Source of the DNA: Bacillota bacterium
GTDB taxonomy: Bacteria; Bacillota; Sulfobacillia; Sulfobacillales; Sulfobacillaceae
Direction: 5' to 3'
NCBI GenBank assembly: GCA_026627385.1
Contig: JAPNUR010000022.1
Span: 1 to 50,823 of the forward strand
DNA: 50,823 bases
The translations under genes and the position numbers were made by a program. Each line of letters starts with the position of its first letter. Position 1 is the first letter of the stretch. Under the pieces are notes generated by a model. That model was not told where the DNA came from. It did not search any database and saw nothing but the letters and a program-made list of their open reading frames with translations. Of this stretch, positions 26,621-35,934 are shown one piece after another.

Positions 26621-28087
26621 ATGGTGACAGTGGGCGATTGCCTTCAACTGAAAGAATTGTCGAAGCTCACGGTGATTGCGGGACGGGCCGGCCTTGGTCG
26701 GCCCGTGCGTCTCACGCATGCGGTCGACGAGCCGGACATTTTCGCCTGGGTTATGCCGGATATTATTGTCCTGACAACAGGGCACAACCTTCCCGACGAT
26801 CCCGAAGCATGGGCGGAACTGGTGCGTGCACTAGATGCCCGGGGTGTTTCCGCGCTGATGGTGTCACCTGGCCGGTACCTGACGACATTACCCCGCGCGG
26901 CGGTCAATGAGGCAGAACGTTTGGCGTTTCCGCTCATTGTGGTACCCTGGGAAGTGCGGTTTATCGAGATCACAGAGGCCATTCATCGCCTCATTATCAC
27001 CAACCACATCAACACCTGGAGCCACGTTGCGGAATTGGAAGTGCGCATCACGGAGACCGTCGCTCACGCAGAGACCTTAGATGGGCTGTTGGAGGCATTG
27101 TCGCGGTTATTTGGCCATACGGTGCGCCTAGAAGTCGACGCGCCCCCAGAGGCAGGCCACGCATGGCGGTGGCGATTGCCGGCGCCGGAGTTAGGTGCGT
27201 GGACGCTGGTCGTGGAGGCGGTCGAGTTGTCCGACGCGGAAATGATTGTGGCGCGTCAGATTGCCGGTGCCCTGGCCATTTGGTTGTTGCAGCAGAAGAT
27301 TAGCAAAAGGTCGCAGTTCGAAGCCCAGGCTGCTCTGTTTGAGCGGCTGTTGAATGGCGAATGGGAAGATTCCCCCGCGATACGTGAAAGGCTCCGACGC
27401 TTGGGGCTAGCGCCGGGAAGGCCTGTTCGTCTTCTCTTGCTATCGCTACCGGATAACTTGAGCCCCTCTAAAACCCGCGATTTTGACGACGCGCGATTAC
27501 TGCTGGAGCAACTGCTGGGACCTTCCTTGGTATTGGTCACAAACCATCAGGCTGGTCTGTTGAGCCTTCTTCGCGACGAGCGGCAAACCGCCCAGCAGCT
27601 GACGACCGCGCTAGACCCGTATTTTGCCCGATTTCCTAAGAGTGTGGGCGTATTCAGCGGGCCTGCGGTTTTCAGCGAACTCCCCGCCATCCAAAATACT
27701 TTGACTCGCGTGTGGCCTCTCTTATCTGAGGGGCACGTTCATGACTTATCTCAAGTCGTGTTTCCGGCGATCATTCTGCACTTGCCTGAAGATCTGATCG
27801 AAGGCTTGGTGAGCACCACCTGGGCGCGCGTTACCGATCCCACACTGCGGGAAACTTTGCGGGTTCTCGTGGAAACAGGGGGTCACCGTTCTCTGGCCGC
27901 CATGCGGCTCGGCATTCATCGCAACACAATGACGCATCGGCTGCAACACATTGAAATGTTGCTCGGTCAGCCGCTCACGCCATCTTTGTTGACACAACTG
28001 GATGTGGCACGACAATGGCTGACGGTCAAAGGGACGATCCCGACGCAAAAGAGTAATCCTTCCGATACGCGCCAAGCTCAGCGCTGA
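26621..28087 (+). CDS. PucR-family transcriptional regulator
   Basis: This 488-residue regulator has an N-terminal PucR domain (about 1-125, with VTVGDCLQLKELSKLTVIAG and FPLIVVPWEVRFIEIT), a middle GGDEF-like CdaR region (about 240-370, without active-site residues) and a C-terminal helix-turn-helix (TGGHRSLAAMRLGIHRNTMT). Such proteins usually activate neighbouring catabolic genes for purines, GABA or other amines. ATG 26621 begins 17 bases after the aminotransferase stop, so it is probably co-transcribed and controls the permease, dehydrogenase and aminotransferase genes. Confidence 0.9.
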   Translation: MVTVGDCLQLKELSKLTVIAGRAGLGRPVRLTHAVDEPDIFAWVMPDIIVLTTGHNLPDDPEAWAELVRALDARGVSALMVSPGRYLTTLPRAAVNEAERLAFPLIVVPWEVRFIEITEAIHRLIITNHINTWSHVAELEVRITETVAHAETLDGLLEALSRLFGHTVRLEVDAPPEAGHAWRWRLPAPELGAWTLVVEAVELSDAEMIVARQIAGALAIWLLQQKISKRSQFEAQAALFERLLNGEWEDSPAIRERLRRLGLAPGRPVRLLLLSLPDNLSPSKTRDFDDARLLLEQLLGPSLVLVTNHQAGLLSLLRDERQTAQQLTTALDPYFARFPKSVGVFSGPAVFSELPAIQNTLTRVWPLLSEGHVHDLSQVVFPAIILHLPEDLIEGLVSTTWARVTDPTLRETLRVLVETGGHRSLAAMRLGIHRNTMTHRLQHIEMLLGQPLTPSLLTQLDVARQWLTVKGTIPTQKSNPSDTRQAQR

Positions 28088-28300
28088 GGAGTTGCTGGCT
28101 CGCTTGTATTGTTGCTGGCGAGACATCGTTAAGGCGATGTCGAGTTCTGCTCTCTAGCCAAAGCGTCGCCGATTTCACGATACCATCCGGCCCTGAATGT
28201 GGTATAAATAGGTCAGACGTCTGTTGTCAAGTTGCGGAGCATACGTTAACACACATGGACGAGCAAAGACGACGGAAGAAGCGACGGAGGGGCGGGTAAG

Positions 28301-28894
28301 ATGATAATTGAGACATGGTTCATCGATGTCGGGGGCGTTATTCTTTTACCGAATAGTGCATATTGGGACACGCTCAAGGAACGGTATCAAGCGCCAGAAA
28401 CGGTGGAAAGTCTGTTTTATGGTGTAGAGAGCCCGTGGGCAGAATGCCGAACAGGCATCATCAACCGGCAAACGTACAATGAGCGGATGGCCCGCCAGCT
28501 CAACATGGAAGTCGAAGCCCTGGAGGCTTTGCGGTGGCAGTCGGAATGGATTCGTAACGACGCCCTGGTTTCTTGGATCCGCACCCATCGCCACCAACCC
28601 CGCCGGGTCGTTGCTGTCAGCAATGCGGACGATTGGTTGGAACGCCAGCTTGAGCATTTTGGGGTCGGCGACTTATTTGATACGGTGATTAATTCATGGC
28701 GAGTGGGTGCGGCTAAACCTGATCGCGCCATTTATGAAAGAGCTTTAGAAGCGGCCCGCACAGTTCCCGATCGTTGCCTATTTATCGACGACCGCGAGTC
28801 CAATTTGGTCACCGCTTCTGAACTTGGCATGCACACGTTACTGTATACGACATTTTCCGATTTTCTCCACCAAGTGACGGAATTTGTAAATTAG
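28301..28894 (+). CDS. HAD-superfamily hydrolase (subfamily IA)
   Basis: This 197-residue phosphatase-like enzyme starts FIDVGGVILL, where the first Asp is the nucleophile; the usual second acidic residue is Gly here, as in several IA-type HAD proteins. Motif II is VVAVSN, motif III Lys lies in RVGAAKPDRAIYERAL, and motif IV is CLFIDDRESNLVTASELGM. ATG 28301 follows GGAGGGGCGGG. The substrate is not evident. It is 213 bases after pucR and may be independent. Confidence 0.85.
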   Translation: MIIETWFIDVGGVILLPNSAYWDTLKERYQAPETVESLFYGVESPWAECRTGIINRQTYNERMARQLNMEVEALEALRWQSEWIRNDALVSWIRTHRHQPRRVVAVSNADDWLERQLEHFGVGDLFDTVINSWRVGAAKPDRAIYERALEAARTVPDRCLFIDDRESNLVTASELGMHTLLYTTFSDFLHQVTEFVN

Positions 28895-29386
28895 TGGCGT
28901 CAAATGCAGCGATGAGCGATCGGGGACCTTGCGAGTTAAACGGCTTGGTTGCCACGATGTCGGGCCCCGCTGTTTTCTGTGGCAACGGAACAAACGACGG
29001 GGGACGGGTAGGTTGATTGCTTCCTGTCCGCTGGACAGCTTGGTTACGGTTGCCGCGTGCCGTGACGTCGAACGATGGAAAACGGCGAACCATGATCTGG
29101 GGGACTGGACTGGGTCCCCTTCTGCTCTGTTGCGTTTCGGGAAACCGCGATTTCTGCAGCGGGAGTTGTGCGAAGACGCCAACAGCATGGCTACGATAGC
29201 CCATCGAAGCGCGCGGAAAACCGTTAAAATAGCGATACCGTTTAGACAACCGCACTGGTAGTTGAGGATAATGGGGATGACACGCGGAGTTTCTCGGCGG
29301 TGAACCGACGGAAATTGGTGAGCCCGTTAGAGAGTGCCTGACGTGGGGACAGGTCTTGGGTGTCTACCACAGCAGGAGGGTAGGCG
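28895..29386. other. 492-base intergenic region
   Basis: I see no convincing gene. The plus frame at 28929-29261 has no family pattern or ribosome site. The 100 bases before the EAL-globin-GGDEF gene contain small palindromes but do not match a riboswitch consensus I can recall, including the two c-di-GMP classes. Confidence 0.35.
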
Positions 29387-30964
29387 ATGAGAGATGAGAA
29401 CCCGTTGTCCGTGGTGTTTCAGCCGGTTGTCGAATTGACCAACGGCAAGATTTTGGGTTACGAAGCGCTTGGACGCCTTCGAGGGCGGGAGAAAGACGGG
29501 TTTGCACCGCTTCTTCAGTGGACGCGTGAACATCGTCGAATAACCGCCGTTTACCGTCAACTACAGACCATGGCCTTATCAGCAGGGCGCGATCGCCCCC
29601 CGAAGACATTGCTCTTTTTAAACATGCGTTTAAGTGATTTGGCGGCGCTGCCTCGCGAGAAGATTGACTGGTCGTCTGTGGTCTTGGAAGTGCCAGAGTC
29701 GGACGGTCGGCTTAACCAATGGGAACGCGGCCTTGCCCCGTGGCGTGGGCTTGGGGCGCAAGTGGCGATTGACGATTGGGGTGTAGGTGCCGCCGACCCC
29801 ATGCGCCTAATTCAACTGAAGCCAGACTGGATCAAAATTGATGTGGCTCTGATTCGCCGCATTGGTGAAGCAGATGCTGACCGATTGATTGAACTTCTCG
29901 TCCGCTATACGAAACCGACGACGCATCTCATTGCCGAAGGTATAGAAACTCCGAAGCAGCTGGACCGTTTGCGTCAGCTTGGCGTCCGTTACGGCCAGGG
30001 ATTTGTTCTGGCCCAACCCCGAAAGGCTTGGCCGACCGAAGTCGTCGTTCCCCGTGTTGAACAGCGTGTTCGCCTGCAGCGCACGGCATTGGCGCTAGGC
30101 GAGGCTCTCGTTATCCGGGACGAAGATCTGACCTTGATTGAAGAAGCTAGGCCCACGTTAACACCCTTGATCGCTAGCGGTATTGACGCGCTGGTGCGGT
30201 GGATTGACCTCACCATGATGCGTCATCACATGCGCGTGGCCCGCGAACGGTACCGCACGGTCCTGACCCATCACTTTGATCAATTGACGCGGGGTACGTT
30301 GGATATGAGTGATGTTGCGCGGGCGCACCAGATCGCGCGGGCGCACCAGCGTTACGGTGTTGACTTATCTTTTTATGTGGCAGGCTACCGGGAACTCCAG
30401 GCCGTTGTGGCGAAGCAACTAAGACAGGAGCAGCTGACCGCGCTAGCCGACGCTATGCGGGCCCTGTTTAGCTGGGATATGACTATGGTGATGGAAGCTT
30501 ATCAGGAATTGCTGGACCGAGATAGCTTAACCGGTGTCTTATCCCGCCAAGCATTTTGGGACCGCGTAGCTCGTGACGTGGAGGAAGCGGGAGGGTATGG
30601 CCGGCAATGGATTCTTGGTGTGATTGAACTGGACGGGTTTCAGTCCATCGCACAGCGCCAGGGGCTGCTCCAGGCTGACCGCCTGCTGGCAGAGGTTGGT
30701 CAGATTTTCCAAGCCTTTATGACGACAGGGTGTCTTGTTGGCCGCATTGGCGGGGATGAATTCGGCCTTTGGTTTCCCCACAGCAACCTGCAGGCTATAC
30801 GGCGGGAATTTCGCGCGATTGAACGCCAGATCGCCCATCATCTGCCAGAGGTCACGCTGCTCGTCGGATTGGCCTTGCTTGGTCGAGACGGAGATTCCCT
30901 GGAGAGGCTGTACCAGACCGCTGACCGCCGTTTAGCACGATCTCGTATCCAGCAGCATGTTTAA
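29387..30964 (+). CDS. c-di-GMP protein with EAL, globin-sensor and GGDEF domains
   Basis: This 525-residue soluble signalling protein couples gas or redox sensing to cyclic-di-GMP. The EAL domain (about 1-225) retains GYEALGRLRG, IDDWGVGAAD, KPDWIKIDVALI and IAEGIET, so phosphodiesterase activity is plausible. Residues about 245-375 resemble a globin-coupled sensor: VLTHHFDQLTRGTLD and ARAHQRYGVDLSFYVAGYREL, in which His would be the proximal heme ligand. The GGDEF domain (about 385-525) begins RDSLTGVLSRQAFWDRV and has an intact GRIGGDEFGLWF. No RxxD inhibitory site precedes it. EAL at the N-terminus and globin between the two catalytic domains is an unusual order. ATG 29387 follows AGGAGGG. 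Confidence 0.85.
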   Translation: MRDENPLSVVFQPVVELTNGKILGYEALGRLRGREKDGFAPLLQWTREHRRITAVYRQLQTMALSAGRDRPPKTLLFLNMRLSDLAALPREKIDWSSVVLEVPESDGRLNQWERGLAPWRGLGAQVAIDDWGVGAADPMRLIQLKPDWIKIDVALIRRIGEADADRLIELLVRYTKPTTHLIAEGIETPKQLDRLRQLGVRYGQGFVLAQPRKAWPTEVVVPRVEQRVRLQRTALALGEALVIRDEDLTLIEEARPTLTPLIASGIDALVRWIDLTMMRHHMRVARERYRTVLTHHFDQLTRGTLDMSDVARAHQIARAHQRYGVDLSFYVAGYRELQAVVAKQLRQEQLTALADAMRALFSWDMTMVMEAYQELLDRDSLTGVLSRQAFWDRVARDVEEAGGYGRQWILGVIELDGFQSIAQRQGLLQADRLLAEVGQIFQAFMTTGCLVGRIGGDEFGLWFPHSNLQAIRREFRAIERQIAHHLPEVTLLVGLALLGRDGDSLERLYQTADRRLARSRIQQHV

Positions 30965-30979
30965 CCATGTCGACCTCGA

Positions 30980-31249
30980 TTGTGTTAAACCCAGAAGTTG
31001 GGCCGGGAGGCCCTAACGCCTTGACGGCTAATTTCCCGCTGGCGTCCGGGATTTCAAATAAGCGGCCATGGCTCGCCGTGGCGCGACCATCCAGGGAATC
31101 CTGAGGCAGAGTCGCAGTGGGGGTGGCCGTAAACGTCTTCGCCTCTGCCTGAAGGATTCCGTATAGACTCTGTCATTTGAATTCGCCCATCCTGTTCCAT
31201 CAAAGTCATAAAGGGAGAGATTGGTATAGCGAACGTCGACAGACGGGTA
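30980..31249 (-). pseudogene. decayed coding relic, possibly a transglutaminase-like protein
   Basis: Two minus-strand frames contain protein-like sequence without start codons. From 31249 the frame reads YPSVDVRYTNLSLYDFDGTGW; from about 31170 another frame reads QAEAKTFTATPTATLPQ, then DGRATASHGRLFEIPDASGK. The phrase DFDGTGW after an R-Y-x-x-L-x-x-Y stretch recalls the TgpA/DUF3488 region of transglutaminase-like membrane proteins. A single frameshift would join the pieces. The assignment is tentative. Confidence 0.35.
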
Positions 31250-31556
31250 TCAGAATGTTTGCGAGTGAACGGGGGAACTCGCGCCTAAATCTGACCGTTT
31301 GTGATTTGACGGGCTGAATTTCAGACGTTTCGTGGTTTCCTCATCCCATGCTCTCGTTGTGCTCAAGAAATCTTTCCAGACACAGACAGCGGAGATATTG
31401 TCACATTCATCGTGTTCAACGGGAATATCTTACATATGATGTCAAGCAATCAGTAGTATATCTCGAATATTTAACGTTATATTTGTCAGAGAGGTTGAAA
31501 ATGTTAACACGTGATCGTAAACTATCACCATAAACGGGTAAGGAAGGAGATATCTC
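31250..31556. other. amtB upstream region
   Basis: This is an AT-rich leader region before amtB, starkly lower in GC than its neighbours near 31340-31540. It contains TTAACG and ATGTTAACACGTG near the gene, but no clean nitrogen-regulator box (TnrA/GlnR or NtrC) that I can defend. No gene is seen. Confidence 0.4.
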
Positions 31557-32924
31557 ATGCTGGTTCCTAGTCCGCACTACCTGAATTCCGGGGACAACGC
31601 GTGGCAGTTAACGGCGGCAACCTTCGTAGGATTGCAGAGCGTGCCGGGATTGGCCATACTGTACGGTGGTATTGTGAAGAAAAAATGGGCCATCAATTCT
31701 GCCATGATGGTGGTTTATGCGTTTGCTATTGTTCTAATTAGCTGGGTGTTATTTGGTTTCAGCATGGGATTTGGTAGCCCGTTGCACCTGGGTCCCGGAA
31801 TTTTAAGTAGTATCGTAGGAATTCCGCGGCCCGTGCTGTCTGACCTTTCCCTGCAAGGTGTTGCGCAGGTGCCATTGCTCAAAGGATTAATGCCGAATTT
31901 TCACTTTCCGGAGTCCTCGCTGATATACTTTCAATTTGTGTTTGCGGCCATTACGCCGGCTATTTTAGCGGGCGGTGTATTAGGGCGAATGAATTTTCGG
32001 GCGTGGATGATTTTTGTCCCCGTGTGGTCGAATTTAGTGTATAGCGTCAACGCCTTTATGTTATGGGGCGGCGGTTGGTTAAGCCAACTGGGTGCGGTGG
32101 ACTTTTCCGGGGGCTATGTTATCCATGTGGCGGCTGGGATTTCAGGGTTTGTGGCGGCGGCCGTTGTAGGGCCCCGACTGCTAGGCGACCGTCGTGACTT
32201 TCAACCCAACCAGTTGCTATTGGCCTTAGCAGGGGCAGGGATTCTGTGGTTGGGGTGGAATGGGTTTAACGGCGGAGATCCGTATTTCGCAAACGCGGAT
32301 GCTGCGGCCGCTGTTCTGAACACCAACATTGCCACCGCAGCCGCGCTGGTTAGTTGGCTGGTCATGGATCTTTGGGCTACGGAACGGCCGTCGTTAGTAG
32401 GCGTGATTAACGGCATGGTTTGCGGCTTGGTGGCTATTACCCCTGCCGCCGGGTACGTGAATGGTTACGGTGCGTTAATTATTGGAATGGCTGCGGGCGT
32501 GATTCCGTGGCTCACCATGCACTGGCTGCCCCGGATGCGCTGGTTTGCGAGAGTAGATGACACGTTGGGTGTCTTTCACACGCATTTTGTGGCGGGTGCC
32601 CTAGGCGGGTTGTTAACCGGGGTATTCGCAGATCCAGCAATGTTTGAATATCTGGGTGTTCGCGGCCCTGGCTCCTCGGTGACTGGGTTACTTTACGGAA
32701 ATCCCCACCAATTGTTGGTGCAATTTATCGCGTTGGCGGTTATCACGGTGTATGATGGCGCCATGACGTGGGGTATCTTGAAAGTTGTGGGCCTTGTGGT
32801 GCCGCTGAGAGTTGCCGAGCCGGCGTTACAAGAAGGGGACATGGCCATCCATGGAGAGGTCAGTATGGAGGAGTGGAGTTCTGTTGATGAAGAGGAAGTT
32901 GAAGAAGAAGTAGCTGACGCCTAA
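31557..32924 (+). CDS. amtB: ammonium transporter
   Basis: This 455-residue Amt/MEP channel moves ammonium across the membrane as a trimer. Eleven hydrophobic segments are evident. The twin pore histidines are in YVIHVAAGISGFVAA and GVFHTHFVAGALGG, and the start LNSGDNAWQLTAATFVGLQ is family-typical. ATG 31557 follows AAGGAAGGAGA. The C-terminus ends in an acidic run (VDEEEVEEEVADA). No glnK gene is adjacent, although Amt genes are often paired with glnK. Confidence 0.93.
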   Translation: MLVPSPHYLNSGDNAWQLTAATFVGLQSVPGLAILYGGIVKKKWAINSAMMVVYAFAIVLISWVLFGFSMGFGSPLHLGPGILSSIVGIPRPVLSDLSLQGVAQVPLLKGLMPNFHFPESSLIYFQFVFAAITPAILAGGVLGRMNFRAWMIFVPVWSNLVYSVNAFMLWGGGWLSQLGAVDFSGGYVIHVAAGISGFVAAAVVGPRLLGDRRDFQPNQLLLALAGAGILWLGWNGFNGGDPYFANADAAAAVLNTNIATAAALVSWLVMDLWATERPSLVGVINGMVCGLVAITPAAGYVNGYGALIIGMAAGVIPWLTMHWLPRMRWFARVDDTLGVFHTHFVAGALGGLLTGVFADPAMFEYLGVRGPGSSVTGLLYGNPHQLLVQFIALAVITVYDGAMTWGILKVVGLVVPLRVAEPALQEGDMAIHGEVSMEEWSSVDEEEVEEEVADA

Positions 32925-33006
32925 GATCGTAAGATCGGTAGTTGGGGCGATGGCGTTTCGTACGAGGTCTTACGTCGCGTGTAAGTGAAAGGAAAGCGAC
33001 CAGCGA

Positions 33007-33045
33007 GCAAGAATCGCCCCAGCTTTAGCCGTGGGGAGCGCGTCA
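33007..33045 (+). repeat. TnpB-element right-end-like repeat
   Basis: GCCCCAGCTTTAGCCGTGGGG is the reverse complement of the repeat at 44-97 and 50729-50744, allowing one mismatch. It is followed by AGCGCGTCAA. It also pairs partly with TTGGGGCGAT near 32943. In orientation it resembles the right end of a plus-strand TnpB element whose body is gone, downstream of amtB. Confidence 0.5.
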
Positions 33046-33058
33046 AAATGGTCCGTTG

Positions 33059-33092
33059 CAGCGGTTGGCAGTGGCCAACCGCTGCTATTTTT
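33059..33092 (+). terminator. intrinsic terminator downstream of amtB
   Basis: CAGCGGTTGGC and GCCAACCGCTG form a perfect 11-bp stem with a four-base loop, followed by CTATTTTTATT. It would stop transcription from amtB before the TnpB element. Confidence 0.9.
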
Positions 33093-33255
33093 ATTACCCC
33101 ATCGATTGAACATAAAGCCCGCGCATTCCCCTTCCTAGGCCGCAGGCCAGGAGGGGATTAAGCGGGGGCGCGGTCGATGGCCACCTCTGCTACTCTCATA
33201 GATGGGGACTATGGTATACTAGCCAGAGAACATCTGTTCGTAGGAGAACCGGGTC

Positions 33256-34705
33256 ATGCTCAACGGCTATCGATTTCTCCTGTACCCGAATCCCGAGCAA
33301 GAGCAGATTTTGCTCCAATGGATCGGGTGTCACCGCCTCATCTATAACGCGAAAGTGCAAGAAGATCGCCATTTTCGCCAGTTCCAGCGCCGGTCGGCAC
33401 GGCGGGCATGGCAGTTCCCGTGGATCAATGTTACCGTCAGTTCATCACCGATCAGCCCCCGTTTCTTCGTCAAGTGCCGTCGCAGGTTTTGCGCAACGGG
33501 GCGGTGCGCGGGCGGCAAGCCTACCAACGGTTTGTCAAAAACTGGGTGGCCGCCCGAAGATCAAGCGGAAATCCGGGCGGCAAAGCGTCTGGCTCACCTC
33601 GGAACTGTTCGCATTTCGACCGATCATCGATGACACCACCGGAGCAGTGCAGGGGTATCACCTGCATGTCGGCACCGACAACTTTCCCGTCGGGATCATC
33701 CCGTATCGGGTCCATCGGCCGCACGCGATTCCGCCATCCATTCACATCGCCGTGGAAGGCGGCCAATGGTGGCTCTCGTTTGCGGCGGAGGATGCCGCGG
33801 TCTCGAGACCCGGTCGCGATGTTGAGGCCGCCACAGAACAGATTGCCGCGGACTTGCGGCATTTACCCCCTGAGCAATTGGCCACGCACACCCTCGGTGG
33901 GGATCGCGGGGTGGCCAAGCCCCTGATGACCTCCGATGGCCACGTGTTTGATCTCCTGTCCGTGCAGAAGACGCGGAGTCAGAAAGCTCGGCGGCAACGC
34001 CAACGCCGGCAACGGCGAGCGTCTCGCAGAAAAAAGGGATCGCAAAATCAGAAGAAAGCCTATCGGAAAGTCGCCCACTATCATCAATACGAAAAGCACG
34101 TGCGGCAGGACTACGCGCACCAAACCAGTCATGCGCTCGTGGTCAACGCGGCCTATGACCTCTACGTGTTTGAGAATCTGCCCATCCCGCAGATGACCAA
34201 ACGGCCCAAAGCCAAACCAGACGCTCAAGGTCACTTTTTGCCCAACGGGTGCGCCACGAAGGCCGGGCTGAATCGGGCCATTCTCACTTCAGCCTGGGGC
34301 GAGGTAGTCACGTTCACCCCGCTATAAAGCGCTGCGGCGCGGCAAATGGGTCATCACGGTTCCGCCCGCGCAGAGTTCGCAGGAATGTGCGGAATACACG
34401 TTCACCTCCCCGGACAACCGGCTCCCCCAAGCTGAGTTCGTCTGTCAACGCTGCGGACACACGGACAATGCGGACCACAATGCCGCCCGCGTGACCAAAA
34501 AGCGTGGGATTCAGAAACTCCTGTCCGGCGACCCGCTGACGACATCGCACAAAGCCACGGGGATTTTTCGCACCCTAGGGCCGGAACGGTCCGAAGTCAC
34601 GCCTGGGGAGACCAGCGTCAGACGTGCCGCGCCCAAAGCGGGCACGCAGCGGTCGTCGAACCAGGAACTTCTGGGATCACTCCCAGAAACCCCCACCTCA
34701 CCTTG
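33256..34705 (+). pseudogene. TnpB-type RNA-guided nuclease relic with three frameshifts
   Basis: This is an IS200/IS605-type TnpB. It begins MLNGYRFLLYPNPEQEQILL at 33256. The frame changes near 33405 (into VDQCYRQFITDQPPFLRQVP), near 33535 (into GGRPKIKRKSGRQSVWLTSE) and in a C-run near 34317 (into RYKALRRGKWVITVPP). RuvC residues remain: Asp in GGDRGVAK, Glu in YVFENL and Asp in NADHNAARV. The zinc ribbon has lost its first Cys pair pattern (SSQECAEYTF), but CQRCG remains. It ends at 34705 in a right-end hairpin. No tnpA is adjacent. Decay is likely; some shifts are in homopolymers and could be sequencing artefacts. Confidence 0.85.
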
Positions 34706-34719
34706 ACGGGTTGAGGTGG
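34693..34719 (+). repeat. right-end hairpin of the first TnpB element
   Basis: CCACCTCA and TGAGGTGG enclose an eleven-base loop. The TnpB stop codon lies in the loop, as the stop lies in the end hairpins at 35922-35941 and 4555-4566. The second element starts within about 20-30 bases. Confidence 0.6.
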
Positions 34720-34753
34720 CGGGAGAGTTCATCAGATAGTTACGGCCCGGAAA

Positions 34754-34773
34754 CTCCGTCCTTCAGGGCGGAG
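34754..34773 (+). repeat. left-end hairpin of the second TnpB element
   Basis: An 8-bp stem with loop TTCA, nearly identical to the right-end hairpin at 35922-35941. It lies 60 bases before the tnpB start. Confidence 0.65.
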
Positions 34774-34833
34774 AGGAGCGCCGTACCCTCCCTTCCCCTT
34801 GGTATATGGACTGAAAGCGTCGCTAATAAAACT

Positions 34834-35934
34834 ATGCACCTGACATTGACGGTCAAACTGCAACCGAATCCTGCCCAAACCCAATCGCTGCTGGTGACGA
34901 TGGAGCGCTTTAATGCGGCGTGCAACGCCATTGCCGAAACGGCCTTTCGCGAACACACGGCGAGCCACGTGAGATTGCATCGGCTGATGTACCGGGAAGT
35001 CCGTGAACGCTTTGGGTTGTCGGCCCAAATGGCCGTCCGGGCTATCGGAAAGGTGGTTGAGGTGTACAAGCGGGATAAGTCGATCCAACCGACCTTTCGC
35101 CCACATGGGGCCATCGTGTACGATGACCGCCTGCTGTCGTGGAAGGGCGTGGATCGGGTGTCGCTCTTGACGTTGACCGGGCGCATTGTGGTGCCGGTCA
35201 TGATGGGCACTTACCATACCCAACGCTTGTGCCGGGTTCGCGGACAGGCCGACCTGATCTATCGCGACGGCGCGTTCTATCTCGCGGTGGTGGTCGATGT
35301 GCCCGAACCACCGCCGTTGCAGCCCGACGACTGGCTGGGCGTGGATCTCGGAATCGTGAACATTGCTGCCGATTCGGATGGCCAGACCTATGCGGGTGGT
35401 CAGGTCAATGGCTTGCGGAGCCGACATCAGAAGCTCCGCCAACGCTTGCAACAGAAAGGCACCAAATCCGCGAAACGGCTTGTGAAGAAACGACGGCGCA
35501 AGGAACATCGCTTCGCCACGGATGTCAATCACTGCATTGCCAAACAGTGGGTGACGCAAGCCCAAGACACGAGGCGCGGAATTGCTCTGGAAGACTTGAC
35601 AGGCATCCGCGACCGGATCACGGTTCACCAGGCTCAGCGGCGTCGCCACCACAGTTGGGCCTTCCATCAATTGCGCACGTTTATCACGTACAAGGCGACA
35701 CTGGCGGGGGTGCCCGTCGTGTTCGTAAATCCCCGCAACACGTCCCGCACCTGCCCGCATTGCGGATTGATTGATAAGCGTAATCGTCCGAACCAAGCCT
35801 CCTTCCAGTGTATCGGCTGTGGCTTCGCTGGGCCCGCCGACACCATCGCTGCTCGTAACATCGCGAGCAGGGCCGCTGTCAACCGGCCACACGCGGGATC
35901 TCTCTCGGAGATACCTGCAAGCTCCGTCCTTTAG
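34834..35934 (+). CDS. tnpB: intact TnpB (RNA-guided endonuclease of an IS200/IS605-type element)
   Basis: This 366-residue protein starts at ATG 34834 (HLTLTVKLQPNPAQTQSL), the family N-terminus; the frame is open further upstream but not homologous there. RuvC-I Asp is in LGVDLGIVNIA, RuvC-II Glu in GIALEDLTGI and RuvC-III Asp in PADTIAARNI. The zinc ribbon is TCPHCG...CIGCG. All active-site residues are present, so DNA cleavage guided by the element's right-end RNA is plausible. The stop codon lies in the right-end hairpin. Confidence 0.92.
   Translation: MHLTLTVKLQPNPAQTQSLLVTMERFNAACNAIAETAFREHTASHVRLHRLMYREVRERFGLSAQMAVRAIGKVVEVYKRDKSIQPTFRPHGAIVYDDRLLSWKGVDRVSLLTLTGRIVVPVMMGTYHTQRLCRVRGQADLIYRDGAFYLAVVVDVPEPPPLQPDDWLGVDLGIVNIAADSDGQTYAGGQVNGLRSRHQKLRQRLQQKGTKSAKRLVKKRRRKEHRFATDVNHCIAKQWVTQAQDTRRGIALEDLTGIRDRITVHQAQRRRHHSWAFHQLRTFITYKATLAGVPVVFVNPRNTSRTCPHCGLIDKRNRPNQASFQCIGCGFAGPADTIAARNIASRAAVNRPHAGSLSEIPASSVL

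Noticed and set aside
28929-29261. Plus-strand 110-codon open frame
   Set aside because: No family-like motif and no ribosome site; composition fits a chance frame in GC-rich DNA.
29260-29386. Possible c-di-GMP riboswitch before the EAL-globin-GGDEF gene
   Set aside because: I could not fit either known c-di-GMP riboswitch consensus to the sequence.
31340-31556. TnrA/GlnR-type box before amtB
   Set aside because: No site matched the TGTNA-N7-TNACA spacing.
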